This document shows positions 34,377 to 43,424 of a stretch of DNA of 55,727 nt, piece after piece. The stretch is from Candidatus Bipolaricaulota bacterium (GTDB lineage Bacteria; Bipolaricaulota; Bipolaricaulia; UBA7950; UBA9294). The position numbers and the translations under genes are program-made. Below the pieces are notes generated by a model. That model was given only the letters and a program-made list of their open reading frames with translations. It was not told where the DNA came from and ran no database searches. Location: assembly GCA_028277345.1 (NCBI GenBank), contig JANQGM010000039.1:1-55727 (forward strand), read 5' to 3'. Each line of letters begins with the position of its first letter. Within the stretch, counting starts at the first letter, position 1.

Positions 34377-35165
34377 CTACGTCAGGGATTGGGCCGGAGT
34401 CTTCCCGCAGGCCGGGCAGTCCGGGTTTTTGAGAACGTGAATCTCGTCAAAGCGCAGATCGCCGCCATGGAAGACGAGCAATCGATTTCGCAAGGGTTGT
34501 CCGAATCCGACGATCCACTTGATGACTTCGGTGGCTTGAAGTGTTCCAATTACGCCTGGGATGGCCCCGAGAATGCCGGCGCGTTCGCCGGATAGGACCG
34601 AATGCTTCGGGGGCGCTTCGGGGAACAGGCATCGATAGCAGGGACCCTCTGGCGTACACAACACACTGAGTTGCCCGGAGAGTCGGAAGATGGCGCCGTA
34701 CACGTAGGGAATGCCAATGGACAAGCACGTGTCATTGATGAGATAGCGCGTATCGAAGTTATCGGTTCCATCGACGATCAGATCATACCCACGTGCGAGC
34801 GTGCGGGCGTTCTGGGATGTGAATCGCTCCTCAATGGGGCGAATCTCGATATCGGGATTCAAGTCATTAAGACGTTGCTGGGCGGACGCTGTCTTTGGGT
34901 GGCCCAACGTGGCCGTTCCATGGAGAATCTGCCGCTGTAGATTCGACAAACCGACTGTATCGTCATCGACGATGGTGAGGTGTCCGACGCCGACGCCCGC
35001 CAAATACAGGGAAATGGCGCTTCCCAATCCTCCAGCGCCAACGAGCAGGACACGCGCCGCTTTGAGCCGCAGTTGCCCTTCACGTCCGATGGAGGGCAAA
35101 ACGAGATGGCGTGCATAGCGCGACTCTTCGCGCTCGGTCAAATCCAATCGGGCTGCTTCATTCAT
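34377..35165 (-). CDS. MoeB/ThiF-family adenylyltransferase
   Basis: E1-like enzymes adenylate the C-terminal Gly-Gly of sulfur carriers (MoaD, ThiS) or similar proteins. The 262-aa protein has VLLVGAGGLGSAISLYLAGVGVG (ATP site), the DxDTVxxSNLQRQ motif (DDDTVGLSNLQRQILH), VDGTDNFDTRYLIND, and two CxxC zinc pairs in CYRCLF and CPACG. No carrier protein gene is adjacent. ATG 35165 is chosen over ATG 35180 on family length. It could serve molybdopterin or thiamin biosynthesis; neither pathway is otherwise visible here. Confidence 0.88.
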   Translation of the reverse strand: MNEAARLDLTEREESRYARHLVLPSIGREGQLRLKAARVLLVGAGGLGSAISLYLAGVGVGHLTIVDDDTVGLSNLQRQILHGTATLGHPKTASAQQRLNDLNPDIEIRPIEERFTSQNARTLARGYDLIVDGTDNFDTRYLINDTCLSIGIPYVYGAIFRLSGQLSVLCTPEGPCYRCLFPEAPPKHSVLSGERAGILGAIPGVIGTLQATEVIKWIVGFGQPLRNRLLVFHGGDLRFDEIHVLKNPDCPACGKTPAQSLT

Positions 35166-35219
35166 GTGTGATAGCAGCATCGCCGTTTGATGCCGTCAGG
35201 TCAAGCGCCCCTTTCTTGG

Positions 35220-36104
35220 CTAGAGCGTCATCTCGTAGAGGAACACATCCGCTTTTCCCCCTGACCAGGATGCGAACCCGCAATCAAGCAAGAAGGAGAA
35301 GGCGGCGGCAGGGCCTGTTTCCGGGTGGGGCACCATCACCTGCAGGGGGATTCCCTGGTAATCGTGCAGCAGTTGGTGAATCAGTGCCGTTATGGCAGAC
35401 TCTGATCCATCGAGGAAATTCATCATCGCCCATCCCTCTGACGGAGGCTTCTGCCGGAGACAGACGGCGCCTTCCATCGACGGTCCGTTCCATGCGCTCA
35501 AGGTGTACTCCAGGCGCGCGATGGCTTCAGCAGGATTTCGATCGAGGGGAACGAATTTCCACCCGCGGGGAAATCGGCGTTTCGACTGCTCAAGAAACGT
35601 TGAGCGATCGATGTAGGGGATGAGTTCCTCAGGTGCCGGCGGACGTAGGATCAGATTCGTCGTGCCGTCCTCGATGGGCGGACGATCTCCAGGGCTCTCC
35701 AAGTATGAGAAGGAGGCGGCCAGGGAAAAGCCGTAGGACTCGATGATGTGAATCGATGCTTCGTTGTCGATGTACGTTGATAAGTGAACTTCGGATGCGC
35801 CATCCACACGTGCAGTGCGGAGGAAATGCTCGGTAATCGCTTTCCCCGCCCCCTTTCCGCGGTGCGCCGGGTCCGTTCGAATGCCCTCCAGCCAAGCGAT
35901 ATCGGGAGTGATCCACGTTCGATGGGCGAAGGCGATGACGTGAGATTCCCAGGTGGCGACGGCCAACTCCCCTCGCGCATCGGCATACCAGCTCTCCAAC
36001 AGGTCTGGGACGTAGTCCTCGCCATCCCAAATCTGCGCTGAGATCTCGAGGATTCGGCCGCGGTCCTCTGGCTTGGCACGACGAACGTGAATGCTAGATG
36101 CCAT
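35220..36104 (-). CDS. GNAT-family N-acetyltransferase, probably two-domain
   Basis: The first 150 residues are a standard GNAT domain (VRRAKPEDRGRILEISAQIW; acetyl-CoA motif A around IRTDPAHRGKGAGKAITEHFL; IHIIESYGF). The remaining 140 residues look like a degenerate second GNAT copy, ending SFLLDCGFASWSGGKADVF. The arrangement resembles tandem GNATs such as mycothiol synthase, but the substrate is unknown. It lies upstream of the MoeB-like gene on the same strand. Confidence 0.85.
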   Translation of the reverse strand: MASSIHVRRAKPEDRGRILEISAQIWDGEDYVPDLLESWYADARGELAVATWESHVIAFAHRTWITPDIAWLEGIRTDPAHRGKGAGKAITEHFLRTARVDGASEVHLSTYIDNEASIHIIESYGFSLAASFSYLESPGDRPPIEDGTTNLILRPPAPEELIPYIDRSTFLEQSKRRFPRGWKFVPLDRNPAEAIARLEYTLSAWNGPSMEGAVCLRQKPPSEGWAMMNFLDGSESAITALIHQLLHDYQGIPLQVMVPHPETGPAAAFSFLLDCGFASWSGGKADVFLYEMTL

Positions 36105-36268
36105 CGTAAATCCAGGTATTGAGCGAGGGGAAGAGTGCGGCGTGTAGCGAGGTTGGATTGCGCGTCATGAGTTCTCCTTCGATCAACATGCTACTGCAAG
36201 GAGCGGGGCGTGCCCATGCCAATGAAGGGATCGGCCCCGGGCACCCGGAATCCCAAGGCCGATCGTGA

Positions 36269-37288
36269 TCAATCTGAAGGAAGATACAGGTGTGTGTCCG
36301 GGTGAAAGGCATACCAAGCAAACCAGAAATCGCGTTCCTTGATAATGTGTTTGCCGGTATCCAGATTCTCGATCGACACGATGCCGGCGGCGTCGCGGGA
36401 GATTCTCAATGGGACGCCGTTGACTCGGTCCTCGATCGTCCCTTGCTCAATGAGATCGTTTTCGCGATAAGCGGCGTAGGCGCCGTTGATTTCGATCCCG
36501 AACACAACGGTCTTAGGATGAATGCGGTCGTCACGCCCCTCGACAGGGAACCAGATGAAGCTGTCTTCGTAGTAGCTTCCGTACGGATCCCGCCCGTAAT
36601 CGCGGGTGTAGCCGGTCTCCTGACTTAGGACTTCGGAGTCCGGATAGGCGGCCTTCCAATCACGCCACACAACGGTATCGATGGAAATGGCTTCTAACTC
36701 CATGCCCGTCAACTCACCGACAATGGCCAGCCCATCGATTTGAGTCCAGTAGGTGTCCGTCTTTCGATCGTACATTACCAGGTTGGAGTTGTAGAGCTTG
36801 CCCGATGTACCGAATTCGACGGCTTCGCCATCCAGCGTACGATGATAGGCAATCCCCGAACCGCAAAGCGGACAATAGGTGATGAGCAAAGGATCTTCAG
36901 CGACCACATCGTTGACGATTTCGTGCCACACAAGGATCTGCAGCGGATAGACGCGAGTGACCCCCTTGTAGATCAGCGCGAGGACGAGCTCATTGTCCTC
37001 AATCCACGTATCAGCCTCCTCCAGGGATACGTAAACGGGCGCATCGATGGACGGAATGCCGTCTTTCGGCGGTCCTCCGGACATAATCATCGATGGATGC
37101 ACGATGTAACGAAGCCCGTCTTCTGTTGTAGAAATGTCGCGTCCATCGTCGGAGGTCTCAGCGGCTGACGCCGCCTGAAGAGGCTCAGCGGATGTGGGTC
37201 GCTGAGACACAGAAAGACCAATCCCTACCCCGATTACAGCCAGGACGACGACGGAAAGGAACCAGCGGCGTCGGCGAAATGGGTTCAT
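36269..37288 (-). CDS. DUF3179 domain protein, membrane-anchored
   Basis: This 339-aa protein has one N-terminal membrane segment (about 9-27) and an extracytoplasmic domain with the DUF3179 landmarks: ALIYKGVTRVYPLQILVWHEIVND, a CPLC motif in LLITYCPLCGSGIAYHR (about 135-151), and the terminal FWFAWYAFHPDTHLY. The family function is not known. It is the last gene of a TlpA-CcdA-DUF3179 unit, suggesting its CPLC cysteines are kept reduced by that system. Start ATG 37288 has a nearby AGGAGG. Confidence 0.9.
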   Translation of the reverse strand: MNPFRRRRWFLSVVVLAVIGVGIGLSVSQRPTSAEPLQAASAAETSDDGRDISTTEDGLRYIVHPSMIMSGGPPKDGIPSIDAPVYVSLEEADTWIEDNELVLALIYKGVTRVYPLQILVWHEIVNDVVAEDPLLITYCPLCGSGIAYHRTLDGEAVEFGTSGKLYNSNLVMYDRKTDTYWTQIDGLAIVGELTGMELEAISIDTVVWRDWKAAYPDSEVLSQETGYTRDYGRDPYGSYYEDSFIWFPVEGRDDRIHPKTVVFGIEINGAYAAYRENDLIEQGTIEDRVNGVPLRISRDAAGIVSIENLDTGKHIIKERDFWFAWYAFHPDTHLYLPSD

Positions 37289-37297
37289 GATGTCCTC

Positions 37298-37987
37298 CTA
37301 TCCAAACAGGACTCCGATGATGTCGAACACGGCGATCAAGTAGTACAGGGAGATGGCCAGCATGAGAACTCCGGCCACTCGATTAATCAGCGAGCGGTAC
37401 TTGGTCAAGAATTGAATCACGGCAGACGATGCCGTGGCTGACAACAAGGCCAACGCCAGCAGCGGAGCCGCCAGTCCGATTCCAAAGAGGAGGAAGCGCA
37501 ACAGATTGGCTCCGAAGTCGATCACCGATACTGAACGGGTGAAGAAGATGGCGATGAACAGCGGGTTGCACGGAATGACGATGGCGCCGAAGAAGAATCC
37601 GTACAAGAATGCGCTGATCCATGGGCTTTTTCCTGTCGGAACCTTGGCCTTGGGAATGAACCGCCCGATATCCACATCCAAGATGAGAAGAATGGACAGG
37701 ATGACGAGCAATCCGAACGCGATTGGCGATACGACGCCGATGACCCGTGTCAACGAGACCTGAAGAACGGTTGTGAAGAGAATGCCGATGATGAACATGA
37801 ACGTCACGACACCGAGGGTGACGTTCAATCCGATCTTAGGGATTGTCCGGCGATTGGCGGCCTCTCCGGTCAGGCGATTGGAGAGATAGGCCAAGAATCC
37901 TGGGTACAAAGGAAGCACGCACACTGCACCGAGCGGTGTGAGTACGCCCAGGACAAATGACTCCGCCAGATCGGCTAACAGCGTCAT
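37298..37987 (-). CDS. ccdA: cytochrome c biogenesis protein CcdA family (DsbD-type transmembrane electron carrier)
   Basis: A 229-aa integral membrane protein with six hydrophobic helices. It has the family start FVLGVLTPLGAVCVLPLYPGFLAYLSNRL, with the first-helix cysteine after a proline-rich turn, and the second-half pairing FFGAIVIPCNPLFIAIFF with the other cysteine. CcdA passes electrons from cytoplasmic thioredoxin to extracytoplasmic thiols. The upstream TlpA-like gene overlaps by 4 bp and the DUF3179 gene follows after 9 bp. Confidence 0.93.
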   Translation of the reverse strand: MTLLADLAESFVLGVLTPLGAVCVLPLYPGFLAYLSNRLTGEAANRRTIPKIGLNVTLGVVTFMFIIGILFTTVLQVSLTRVIGVVSPIAFGLLVILSILLILDVDIGRFIPKAKVPTGKSPWISAFLYGFFFGAIVIPCNPLFIAIFFTRSVSVIDFGANLLRFLLFGIGLAAPLLALALLSATASSAVIQFLTKYRSLINRVAGVLMLAISLYYLIAVFDIIGVLFG

Positions 37988-38571
37988 GCAGCATCACCTT
38001 CGTCTTCCGAGGCCTCGGGCAACTCGCCGATCTCTTCAAGAAGTTCTTCAGCCGTCTTCACGCCATTGGGCAACAACCGGGCTGTGCCGTCGGCTTCGAT
38101 CAAGATGACGGGAACGCGCGGGGCGTTGACAACCGTCAATCCGTACTCATCGATCAAGGCCTGAGTCATCTCGATGGGGGCAACGGCATAGAACCAGTCA
38201 AACCCGTGACGCTCGACATGTTCCCTGACCTTGTCCAGGTCCTCGTTCGGATCCGTATTAAGAGACACGTGTGCAATGGCATCTCCCGTAAGCTCGATCA
38301 GGCGAACCATCTCCCGTTGTTGGCGAAGACAGTTGGAGCACCAGACGGCGAAGCTCTCGATCAAAATGGGTTTCCCCGCCAAATCTGAAATCCGGAAGAC
38401 ATCGCCCGAGGCGGCGTCAACGAGTTCGATAGCGGCCCAGTCGGGCAACACGATTTCCGGTTCAGCTGCGGTTTCCGTCTGGGCAACGGGTTGAAAGGCA
38501 AAGAGGCCGCCCAAAACAAGTCCGATGCCTAGGGTCAGTGGCGCGATGATTTTCCAGGTTTTCTTTTTCAT
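37984..38571 (-). CDS. TlpA/ResA-like extracytoplasmic thioredoxin
   Basis: This 195-aa thioredoxin-fold protein has an N-terminal signal anchor (about 8-27), the active site CSNC in ESFAVWCSNCLRQQ (about 72-85) and a cis-proline region NAPRVPVILIEADG. A CxxC with Ser-Asn is unusual for TlpA (often CPPC or CEPC). It should receive electrons from CcdA, encoded immediately downstream with an ATGA overlap, and pass them to the DUF3179 protein or cytochromes. Divergent from the Spy-like gene. Confidence 0.9.
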   Translation of the reverse strand: MKKKTWKIIAPLTLGIGLVLGGLFAFQPVAQTETAAEPEIVLPDWAAIELVDAASGDVFRISDLAGKPILIESFAVWCSNCLRQQREMVRLIELTGDAIAHVSLNTDPNEDLDKVREHVERHGFDWFYAVAPIEMTQALIDEYGLTVVNAPRVPVILIEADGTARLLPNGVKTAEELLEEIGELPEASEDEGDAA

Positions 38572-38634
38572 GGTCCCTCCCTCCGATGGACGTGATTCGC
38601 ACTGGAAGCATTCTTTTCACGCTAGTTCTAGCAC

Positions 38635-38706
38635 CCCTGCGTGAAGGGCTCGTGAGTGCAGCGTGGGCATTCGATGGTCGAAGAGTAGAGAGGCGCCTTC
38701 ACAGGG
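38635..38706 (+). other. long-range stem in the leader of the Spy-like gene
   Basis: CCCT-GC-GTGAAGG (38635-38647, two-base bulge) can pair with CCTTCACAGGG (38696-38706), enclosing about 48 nt. It lies 116 nt before the start codon in the divergent region. A perfect GCTAG-TT-CTAGC (38621-38632) sits just upstream. No known riboswitch is recognised. Confidence 0.4.
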
Positions 38707-38821
38707 CTGCCACACGGCTGGCTTATCGGCTTCATGGGAGGTGGCTACGGTCAACGTGGATATGGATGCACCCGCGGAGCAGAGACGCTTCGAGGTCACG
38801 GTCCAACCAGGAGGAATGATG

Positions 38822-39805
38822 ATGAAGAAGATCCCGCGTATTGTGTCAATCGTGACGGTTGTGGCCCTGCTGGCGGCCATCCCAGCGAGCACGCAGATTC
38901 TTGCTGGTTCGGGAACAAGAGAGGTCGATCTCGGCATGCTGACGATGGTTAACCGGCTCGAACTCAGCGAGGAACAGATGGACGCCTTACAAGAGATTCT
39001 GTCCGGCGTGTTGGACGAACGCGCTACGCTTGACGACCATCGTGTTGCGTTTGAAGAGGCGATGATTGCGTTTAACGGATCGAACGACGAACTGGATGCT
39101 GCGCTGTCCGCGTTCAGCGAGAAGCAAATGGCGCAGGCGGAGGACCTGAGAGAGGCGCTGGCATCCGCCATGGAGTCGATTGGAGACATCTTGTCGTTCA
39201 ATCAAGGGCTTCGGTTGAGAGGCCTCCTTCCACAGCTTCAGGGAATGCGCGAGGGCGGGCAGTTCGAGGAAACGGACGGAACCTTCCGTATGCATGGAAG
39301 CCGCCCACCGGTGGATGCCGAAACGCGTGAACGGGGAGGGCTTCGTCAGGGTCTCATGGGTATGCAGCGGGGTACGCAGCAAAATGCGCAGTCAAAACCT
39401 CAGCAAAACGGCGCCTTTGGGCCGGGAAGCCGATCCGAAATACTGAGCAAGGGGCGCGGACGTGAAAACGTTGGGGCCGTGCGCGAACAGATGGCTCAGC
39501 GATTCCAGAGCATTGAGGGAGACATCCCGGAAGCACGTCGCGAACAGCTTTCACGTCGATTCGGCATTCATGACCGCGAAGGTGCCGTGCGTATGGAACA
39601 GGGAATCATCGGCGAGCCGGAAGAGACGACACGTGGAAGCATGCTGCGCGGTTGCCTGGGTGGGATCTCCAGTTCCCAGGAGAACCGCGCCATGGTATTT
39701 ATCGGAGAACAGCGTATGAGAAACCACCGCGATCCCTTTGGGAGCATCGAACAATGGGTCGAGATCCTGGAAATGAAATTAGACGCCCTGAACGAGGGGG
39801 CATAA
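38822..39805 (+). CDS. exported Spy/CpxP-like (LTXXQ-type) protein with Gln/Gly/Arg-rich tail
   Basis: A 327-aa protein with a signal peptide (about 3-26), then a helical region with the LELSEEQMDALQEIL motif that recalls the LTXXQ repeats of Spy/CpxP chaperones, and a long tail rich in Gln, Arg, Gly and Met lacking clear folds. ATG 38822 is the third of three tandem ATG codons and sits seven bases from AGGAGG. Such proteins buffer envelope stress or metals. It converges with a histidine kinase gene and could be that system's target or sensor partner; this is inference. Confidence 0.7.
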   Translation: MKKIPRIVSIVTVVALLAAIPASTQILAGSGTREVDLGMLTMVNRLELSEEQMDALQEILSGVLDERATLDDHRVAFEEAMIAFNGSNDELDAALSAFSEKQMAQAEDLREALASAMESIGDILSFNQGLRLRGLLPQLQGMREGGQFEETDGTFRMHGSRPPVDAETRERGGLRQGLMGMQRGTQQNAQSKPQQNGAFGPGSRSEILSKGRGRENVGAVREQMAQRFQSIEGDIPEARREQLSRRFGIHDREGAVRMEQGIIGEPEETTRGSMLRGCLGGISSSQENRAMVFIGEQRMRNHRDPFGSIEQWVEILEMKLDALNEGA

Positions 39806-39823
39806 ACCGCCTTGATTGCCTGG

Positions 39824-39854
39824 AGAGACGCGCCGCGACGTGCGGCGTGTCTCT
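39824..39854. terminator. strong hairpin between Spy-like and kinase genes
   Basis: AGAGACGCGCCGC (39824-39836) pairs with GCGGCGTGTCTCT (39842-39854) across 5 nt, 13 bp with one G-U. There is no T-tract on either strand. Its position between convergent genes suggests a bidirectional terminator; it overlaps the kinase stop codon. Confidence 0.6.
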
Positions 39855-41208
39855 ATGACTCCGTCGTAGGGCCCTGCAACGGCAAGGTGAATGCGAAACA
39901 AGCCCCTCCATCGTCGACATTGGAGGCGGAGATGTTCCCCCCATGCGCTTCGATCAACGCCTTGGCGATGGAAAGTCCCAAGCCGGTGCCGGAGTCCACA
40001 GAACGCGCGTCCTCGGCGCGGTAAAACCGATCGAAGACATGCCGTAGATCTGCTGCCGAGAGACCGGGGCCGGAGTCGCAGATCGAAACGCGGATGACAT
40101 CGTTCAACAGTTCGGTACGAACACGGAGGGTTCCGCCTGGCGGCGTGTGACGTATCGCGTTGGCGAGAAGGTTCAACAGGACCTGCTCGATTCGTTGGGC
40201 ATCTGCCAAGATCGTGGGAAGGTCATCAGCAAGCGCTTGAGTGAGATGAATTCGCTCGTCGTCCAGTTGGACGCCGATGGTCTCGAAAATGGTCTCAAGC
40301 GTCTGGTGGATCGAAAACGGCGCCAGGCGAATGGACAAGCGGCCGGTATCGGCGAGCGCGAGTTGGTGAAGATCTTGGACGAGCCGTGAGGTGAGAAGCA
40401 GTTTGTCGTGCAGCGCTGTCAACGTTTCCTGAGACGGCTCGATCAGGCCGTCTCTCAGCCCCTCAAGCGTCGTTCGAACAGCCGTGATCGGTGTTCGTAG
40501 CTCATGGGAGATATCGGCGATCAAGCGGCGCTTGACCTGTTCGGCTTCGTGCAAACTTGCCGCCATCTCGTTGAACGAATCGGCCAATCGCCCAAGCTCA
40601 TCGGTGGAAGGAATGCTGACCCGATCCTCGAAATTCCCCTCGGCAATCCGGCGGGAGGCGGCGTCCAGTTTTCTCACCGGTCCGACGAGCTGGCGGATGA
40701 TGAAGAACGAAAGCAGGATAGCGGCAATGCCGGCACTGAGCCCGGCGAACCAAAGGGATCGGCGGGCTCGCCGTAGATAGGCGTCTTCCCACTGTAGCCC
40801 GACGAGGAATCGGGAGGGGAGATAGGTCCATTGTTGTCCATCTGCGGCGAATTCCTGGCCGAGGTCGATCAGATCGTCATTAAGACGTCGGCCGACCTGG
40901 ACTTGACTCAGGTCGGGAGAGAAGGCGACGACGCCATCCGAATTGACGATAACGGCTGGAAGATTGATCGATCGTTCGACGAGGCTAGCGAATAGATTGT
41001 CCATGTTCCCGGCTTGGCTGTAGAGGAGGCCGAAGATGGCGAACAGCCGGCGATCTTCGTTGAGATATCTGCCGGTGCTAAACTCGGAGAATGCACGATT
41101 GACCGACAGGCTAATGAAGAAATAGCCGGCCAACGTTGTAAACGCGATAATGACGATGAAGGTTGTCAGCAATTTGCTGCCAAAGGAGAGTTGTCGAAGC
41201 CAGCGCAT
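39853..41208 (-). CDS. sensor histidine kinase (HAMP, HisKA, HATPase)
   Basis: The 451-aa kinase has membrane helices at about 12-35 and 152-172, a periplasmic sensor of 115 residues (cache-like, unclassified), a HAMP linker (173-225), the phosphoacceptor H235 in ADISHELRTPITA, N box NLLANAIRHTP, G1 DSGPGLS and G2 GTGLGLSIAK. The signal is unknown. It is coupled to the response regulator through a TGATG junction. Confidence 0.94.
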   Translation of the reverse strand: MRWLRQLSFGSKLLTTFIVIIAFTTLAGYFFISLSVNRAFSEFSTGRYLNEDRRLFAIFGLLYSQAGNMDNLFASLVERSINLPAVIVNSDGVVAFSPDLSQVQVGRRLNDDLIDLGQEFAADGQQWTYLPSRFLVGLQWEDAYLRRARRSLWFAGLSAGIAAILLSFFIIRQLVGPVRKLDAASRRIAEGNFEDRVSIPSTDELGRLADSFNEMAASLHEAEQVKRRLIADISHELRTPITAVRTTLEGLRDGLIEPSQETLTALHDKLLLTSRLVQDLHQLALADTGRLSIRLAPFSIHQTLETIFETIGVQLDDERIHLTQALADDLPTILADAQRIEQVLLNLLANAIRHTPPGGTLRVRTELLNDVIRVSICDSGPGLSAADLRHVFDRFYRAEDARSVDSGTGLGLSIAKALIEAHGGNISASNVDDGGACFAFTLPLQGPTTES

Positions 41209-41894
41209 CAGGTACGGTCTCCTTTGGCAAACTTGTACCCCACGCCGAATACGGTCAGGATGAGCGCCGGATTCTGCGAATCGAATTCCACTTTTTGGCG
41301 CAAGCGCTTGATATGCGAATCGACGGATCTTTCAAACCCGCTGTACGCGTCTCCACGCACGGCTTCCAGCAGTTCCAAACGAGTGAAAACGCGTCCAGGT
41401 TGAGCCATCAAGAAGGCCAATAGATCGAACTCCATGGCCGTCAATTCGACGGCCTGGCCCTGAATCTGGACGTGCCGTTGCTCGTGATCGAGCCGGACGG
41501 GCCCCACTTCCAGGATGCTCGATGACGTCTCGGCGGAGCGGCGAAGTACTGCGCGGACACGGGCTTCCAGCTCTCGGGCGCTGAACGGTTTGACGACATA
41601 GTCGTCAGCGCCGGTTTCCAGTCCCCGAATGCGGTCATCCTCGTCAACGCGCGCCGTCAACATGATGATGGGAACCGACGAACGGGCTCGAATGTACTGC
41701 GCCACCGACAATCCATCGACTTCCGGGAGCATCCAATCGAGGATGATGAGATGAGGGTCGTGGGTGTCGAACACGGCGATGGCCTCCGCGCCATCGTAGG
41801 CCGCGATAACGTCGAAATGGGCGGCTTCAAGGTAGGAGCGAACGGATTGAACGACCCACGGTTCGTCGTCGACGACCAGAATGCGCGTTGTCAT
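41208..41894 (-). CDS. OmpR-family response regulator
   Basis: The 228-aa regulator has receiver acid pocket DDE at 9-11, phosphoacceptor D53 in IILDWMLPEVDG, the LTAR switch, K of VVKPF, and a C-terminal OmpR winged helix (ELTAMEFDLLAFLMAQPGRVFTRLELLEAVRG to SVDSHIKRLRQKVE). ATG 41894 starts the receiver domain; a longer reading to 42335 is spurious. A -10 box and a perfect palindrome lie just upstream, suggesting autoregulation. Confidence 0.95.
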   Translation of the reverse strand: MTTRILVVDDEPWVVQSVRSYLEAAHFDVIAAYDGAEAIAVFDTHDPHLIILDWMLPEVDGLSVAQYIRARSSVPIIMLTARVDEDDRIRGLETGADDYVVKPFSARELEARVRAVLRRSAETSSSILEVGPVRLDHEQRHVQIQGQAVELTAMEFDLLAFLMAQPGRVFTRLELLEAVRGDAYSGFERSVDSHIKRLRQKVEFDSQNPALILTVFGVGYKFAKGDRT

Positions 41895-41903
41895 GATGGA
41901 TTC

Positions 41904-41929
41904 AGTATAGGCAAACCGTTCGAACGGTT
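41904..41929 (-). promoter_or_regulatory. promoter/operator of the two-component operon
   Basis: On the minus strand a TATACT -10 box (41904-41909) would start transcription near 41897, leaving at most three bases before the ATG. No -35 box is recognisable; instead a perfect palindrome AACCGTTCGAACGGTT (41914-41929) occupies the spacer and -35 zone, suggesting regulator-dependent activity. Confidence 0.55.
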
Positions 41930-42062
41930 CTATGCGGACGGTTGGGAGACGCGCGTGATACGTTGAGAAGGATGAGATGGAGAGATACTCTGTGAACGAT
42001 TTCCCCTGTAGGTGAGACGTACTCATCGTGACAACACGGTATGGAATTCGAAAGGGGGTCCT

Positions 42063-43409
42063 ATGATTGGGAAAGGTGAACTCAAGCGACTTGCGGATAC
42101 GGTCTTGAGTGCCGCCAGTGCGGATCAAACCGAGGTGCTTGTCCAAGGGAAAGACCTCGCGTTGACGCGATTTGCAGCCAACAGCATCCACCAAAATGTG
42201 TCGGAAACGGACGTGAGCGTTCGCGTTCGGTCCATTGTCGGGAAGAGGATCGGTGTTGCGTCCAGCAACGATGTTTCCGACGCTTCGCTGAAAACGCTCG
42301 TGAAAAAGGCGGAGACGATCGCCTCGTTCCAGCAAGAAAACCCGGAATTCACATCGCTTCCTGAGCCGTTGTCGATTCGCGAGATGGACGCCTTTTCGGA
42401 GACAACGGCACAGTGTTCGGCAGAGACGCGGGCCCGCGGCGTTGGCGAGATCCTTGAGCAGTCTCGGGCCAATGATCTGGTTGCATCGGGAGCCTTCTCG
42501 ACGGGAACGCAGGAACTCATGATCTCCAATTCCCTAGGGGTTTCAGCCTATCACTGCGGAACGATGGCTTCGGCCATGACCGTCATTATGTCGGACGATT
42601 CGTCGGGGTATGCATCCAGCGCGGCGCAAGATGTCAACGCGCTCGATCCGGCCGAGATTGGCCGGATCGCCGTGGATAAGGCGGTGCGAAGCGCCAATCC
42701 CACGTCGATCGACCCGGGCGAGTACACCGTCATCCTCGAAGAAGACGCGGTCGCGACCATGATGTTCTTCTTGGGTTACTTGGGGTTCAGCGCCCTCGCC
42801 GTTCAGGAAGGCCGTAGCTTCCTTTCCGGGCACCTTGGGGAGAAGGTGGCCGGGGACGCGATTACGCTGTGGGATGATGGATTCGACCCGCGGGGTTCGG
42901 TTCTGCCGTTCGATTTCGAGGGCGTACCGAAGCAGAAAGTAATGTTGCTTGACCGTGGCGTCGCGGTGGGCGCTGTTTACGATTCGGCCACAGCGTCTCG
43001 CGAACCGGGAAAAGCGTCGACAGGACACGGACTTCCTGCGCCCAACACGATGGGGCCGGTGCCCATCAACCTGTTCATGAAACCGGGAGATGCCTCCAAA
43101 AAAGAGATGATTGCGTCCACGAAACGCGGAATCTGGGTGACCCGCTTTCATTACGTCAATCCCGTTCATCCCGTGAAAACTCTATTGACGGGGATGACAC
43201 GGGATGGAACCTTCCTCATTGAGGACGGAAGGATTACGCGCCCGTTGAAGAACCTGAGATTCACGCAATCCATTCTTGAGGCGTTCTCGAATGTCGAGAT
43301 GCTGAGCAAGGATCTTCAGATGATCAAGATGGATTTCGGCAACTTCGTCAACTGCGCGCCAGCGGCCAAGATCAATAGGTTCGCCTTCACAGGAACCACG
43401 GAATTCTAG
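42063..43409 (+). CDS. tldE: TldE/PmbA family metalloprotease partner
   Basis: TldE (PmbA) is the non-zinc subunit of the TldD-TldE protease that trims leader peptides of ribosomally made natural products and degrades antitoxins. The 448-aa protein shows the family pattern EVLVQGKDLALTRFAANSIHQNV at the start, STGHGLPAPNTMGPVPINL and the C-terminal GNFVNCAPAAKINRFAFTGTTEF. It lacks HExxxH, as expected. ATG 42063 follows GGGGG. It is 15 bp upstream of tldD. Confidence 0.9.
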   Translation: MIGKGELKRLADTVLSAASADQTEVLVQGKDLALTRFAANSIHQNVSETDVSVRVRSIVGKRIGVASSNDVSDASLKTLVKKAETIASFQQENPEFTSLPEPLSIREMDAFSETTAQCSAETRARGVGEILEQSRANDLVASGAFSTGTQELMISNSLGVSAYHCGTMASAMTVIMSDDSSGYASSAAQDVNALDPAEIGRIAVDKAVRSANPTSIDPGEYTVILEEDAVATMMFFLGYLGFSALAVQEGRSFLSGHLGEKVAGDAITLWDDGFDPRGSVLPFDFEGVPKQKVMLLDRGVAVGAVYDSATASREPGKASTGHGLPAPNTMGPVPINLFMKPGDASKKEMIASTKRGIWVTRFHYVNPVHPVKTLLTGMTRDGTFLIEDGRITRPLKNLRFTQSILEAFSNVEMLSKDLQMIKMDFGNFVNCAPAAKINRFAFTGTTEF

Positions 43410-43424
43410 CGAGAGGAGGATCGA

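Noticed and set aside
36094..36321. Small minus-strand frame between GNAT and DUF3179 genes
   Set aside because: It overlaps both genes in another frame and shows no ribosome binding site or domain.
41895..42335. N-terminal extension of the response regulator
   Set aside because: The extra 147 residues precede a complete receiver domain, cross a palindrome and promoter, and overlap the start of tldE.
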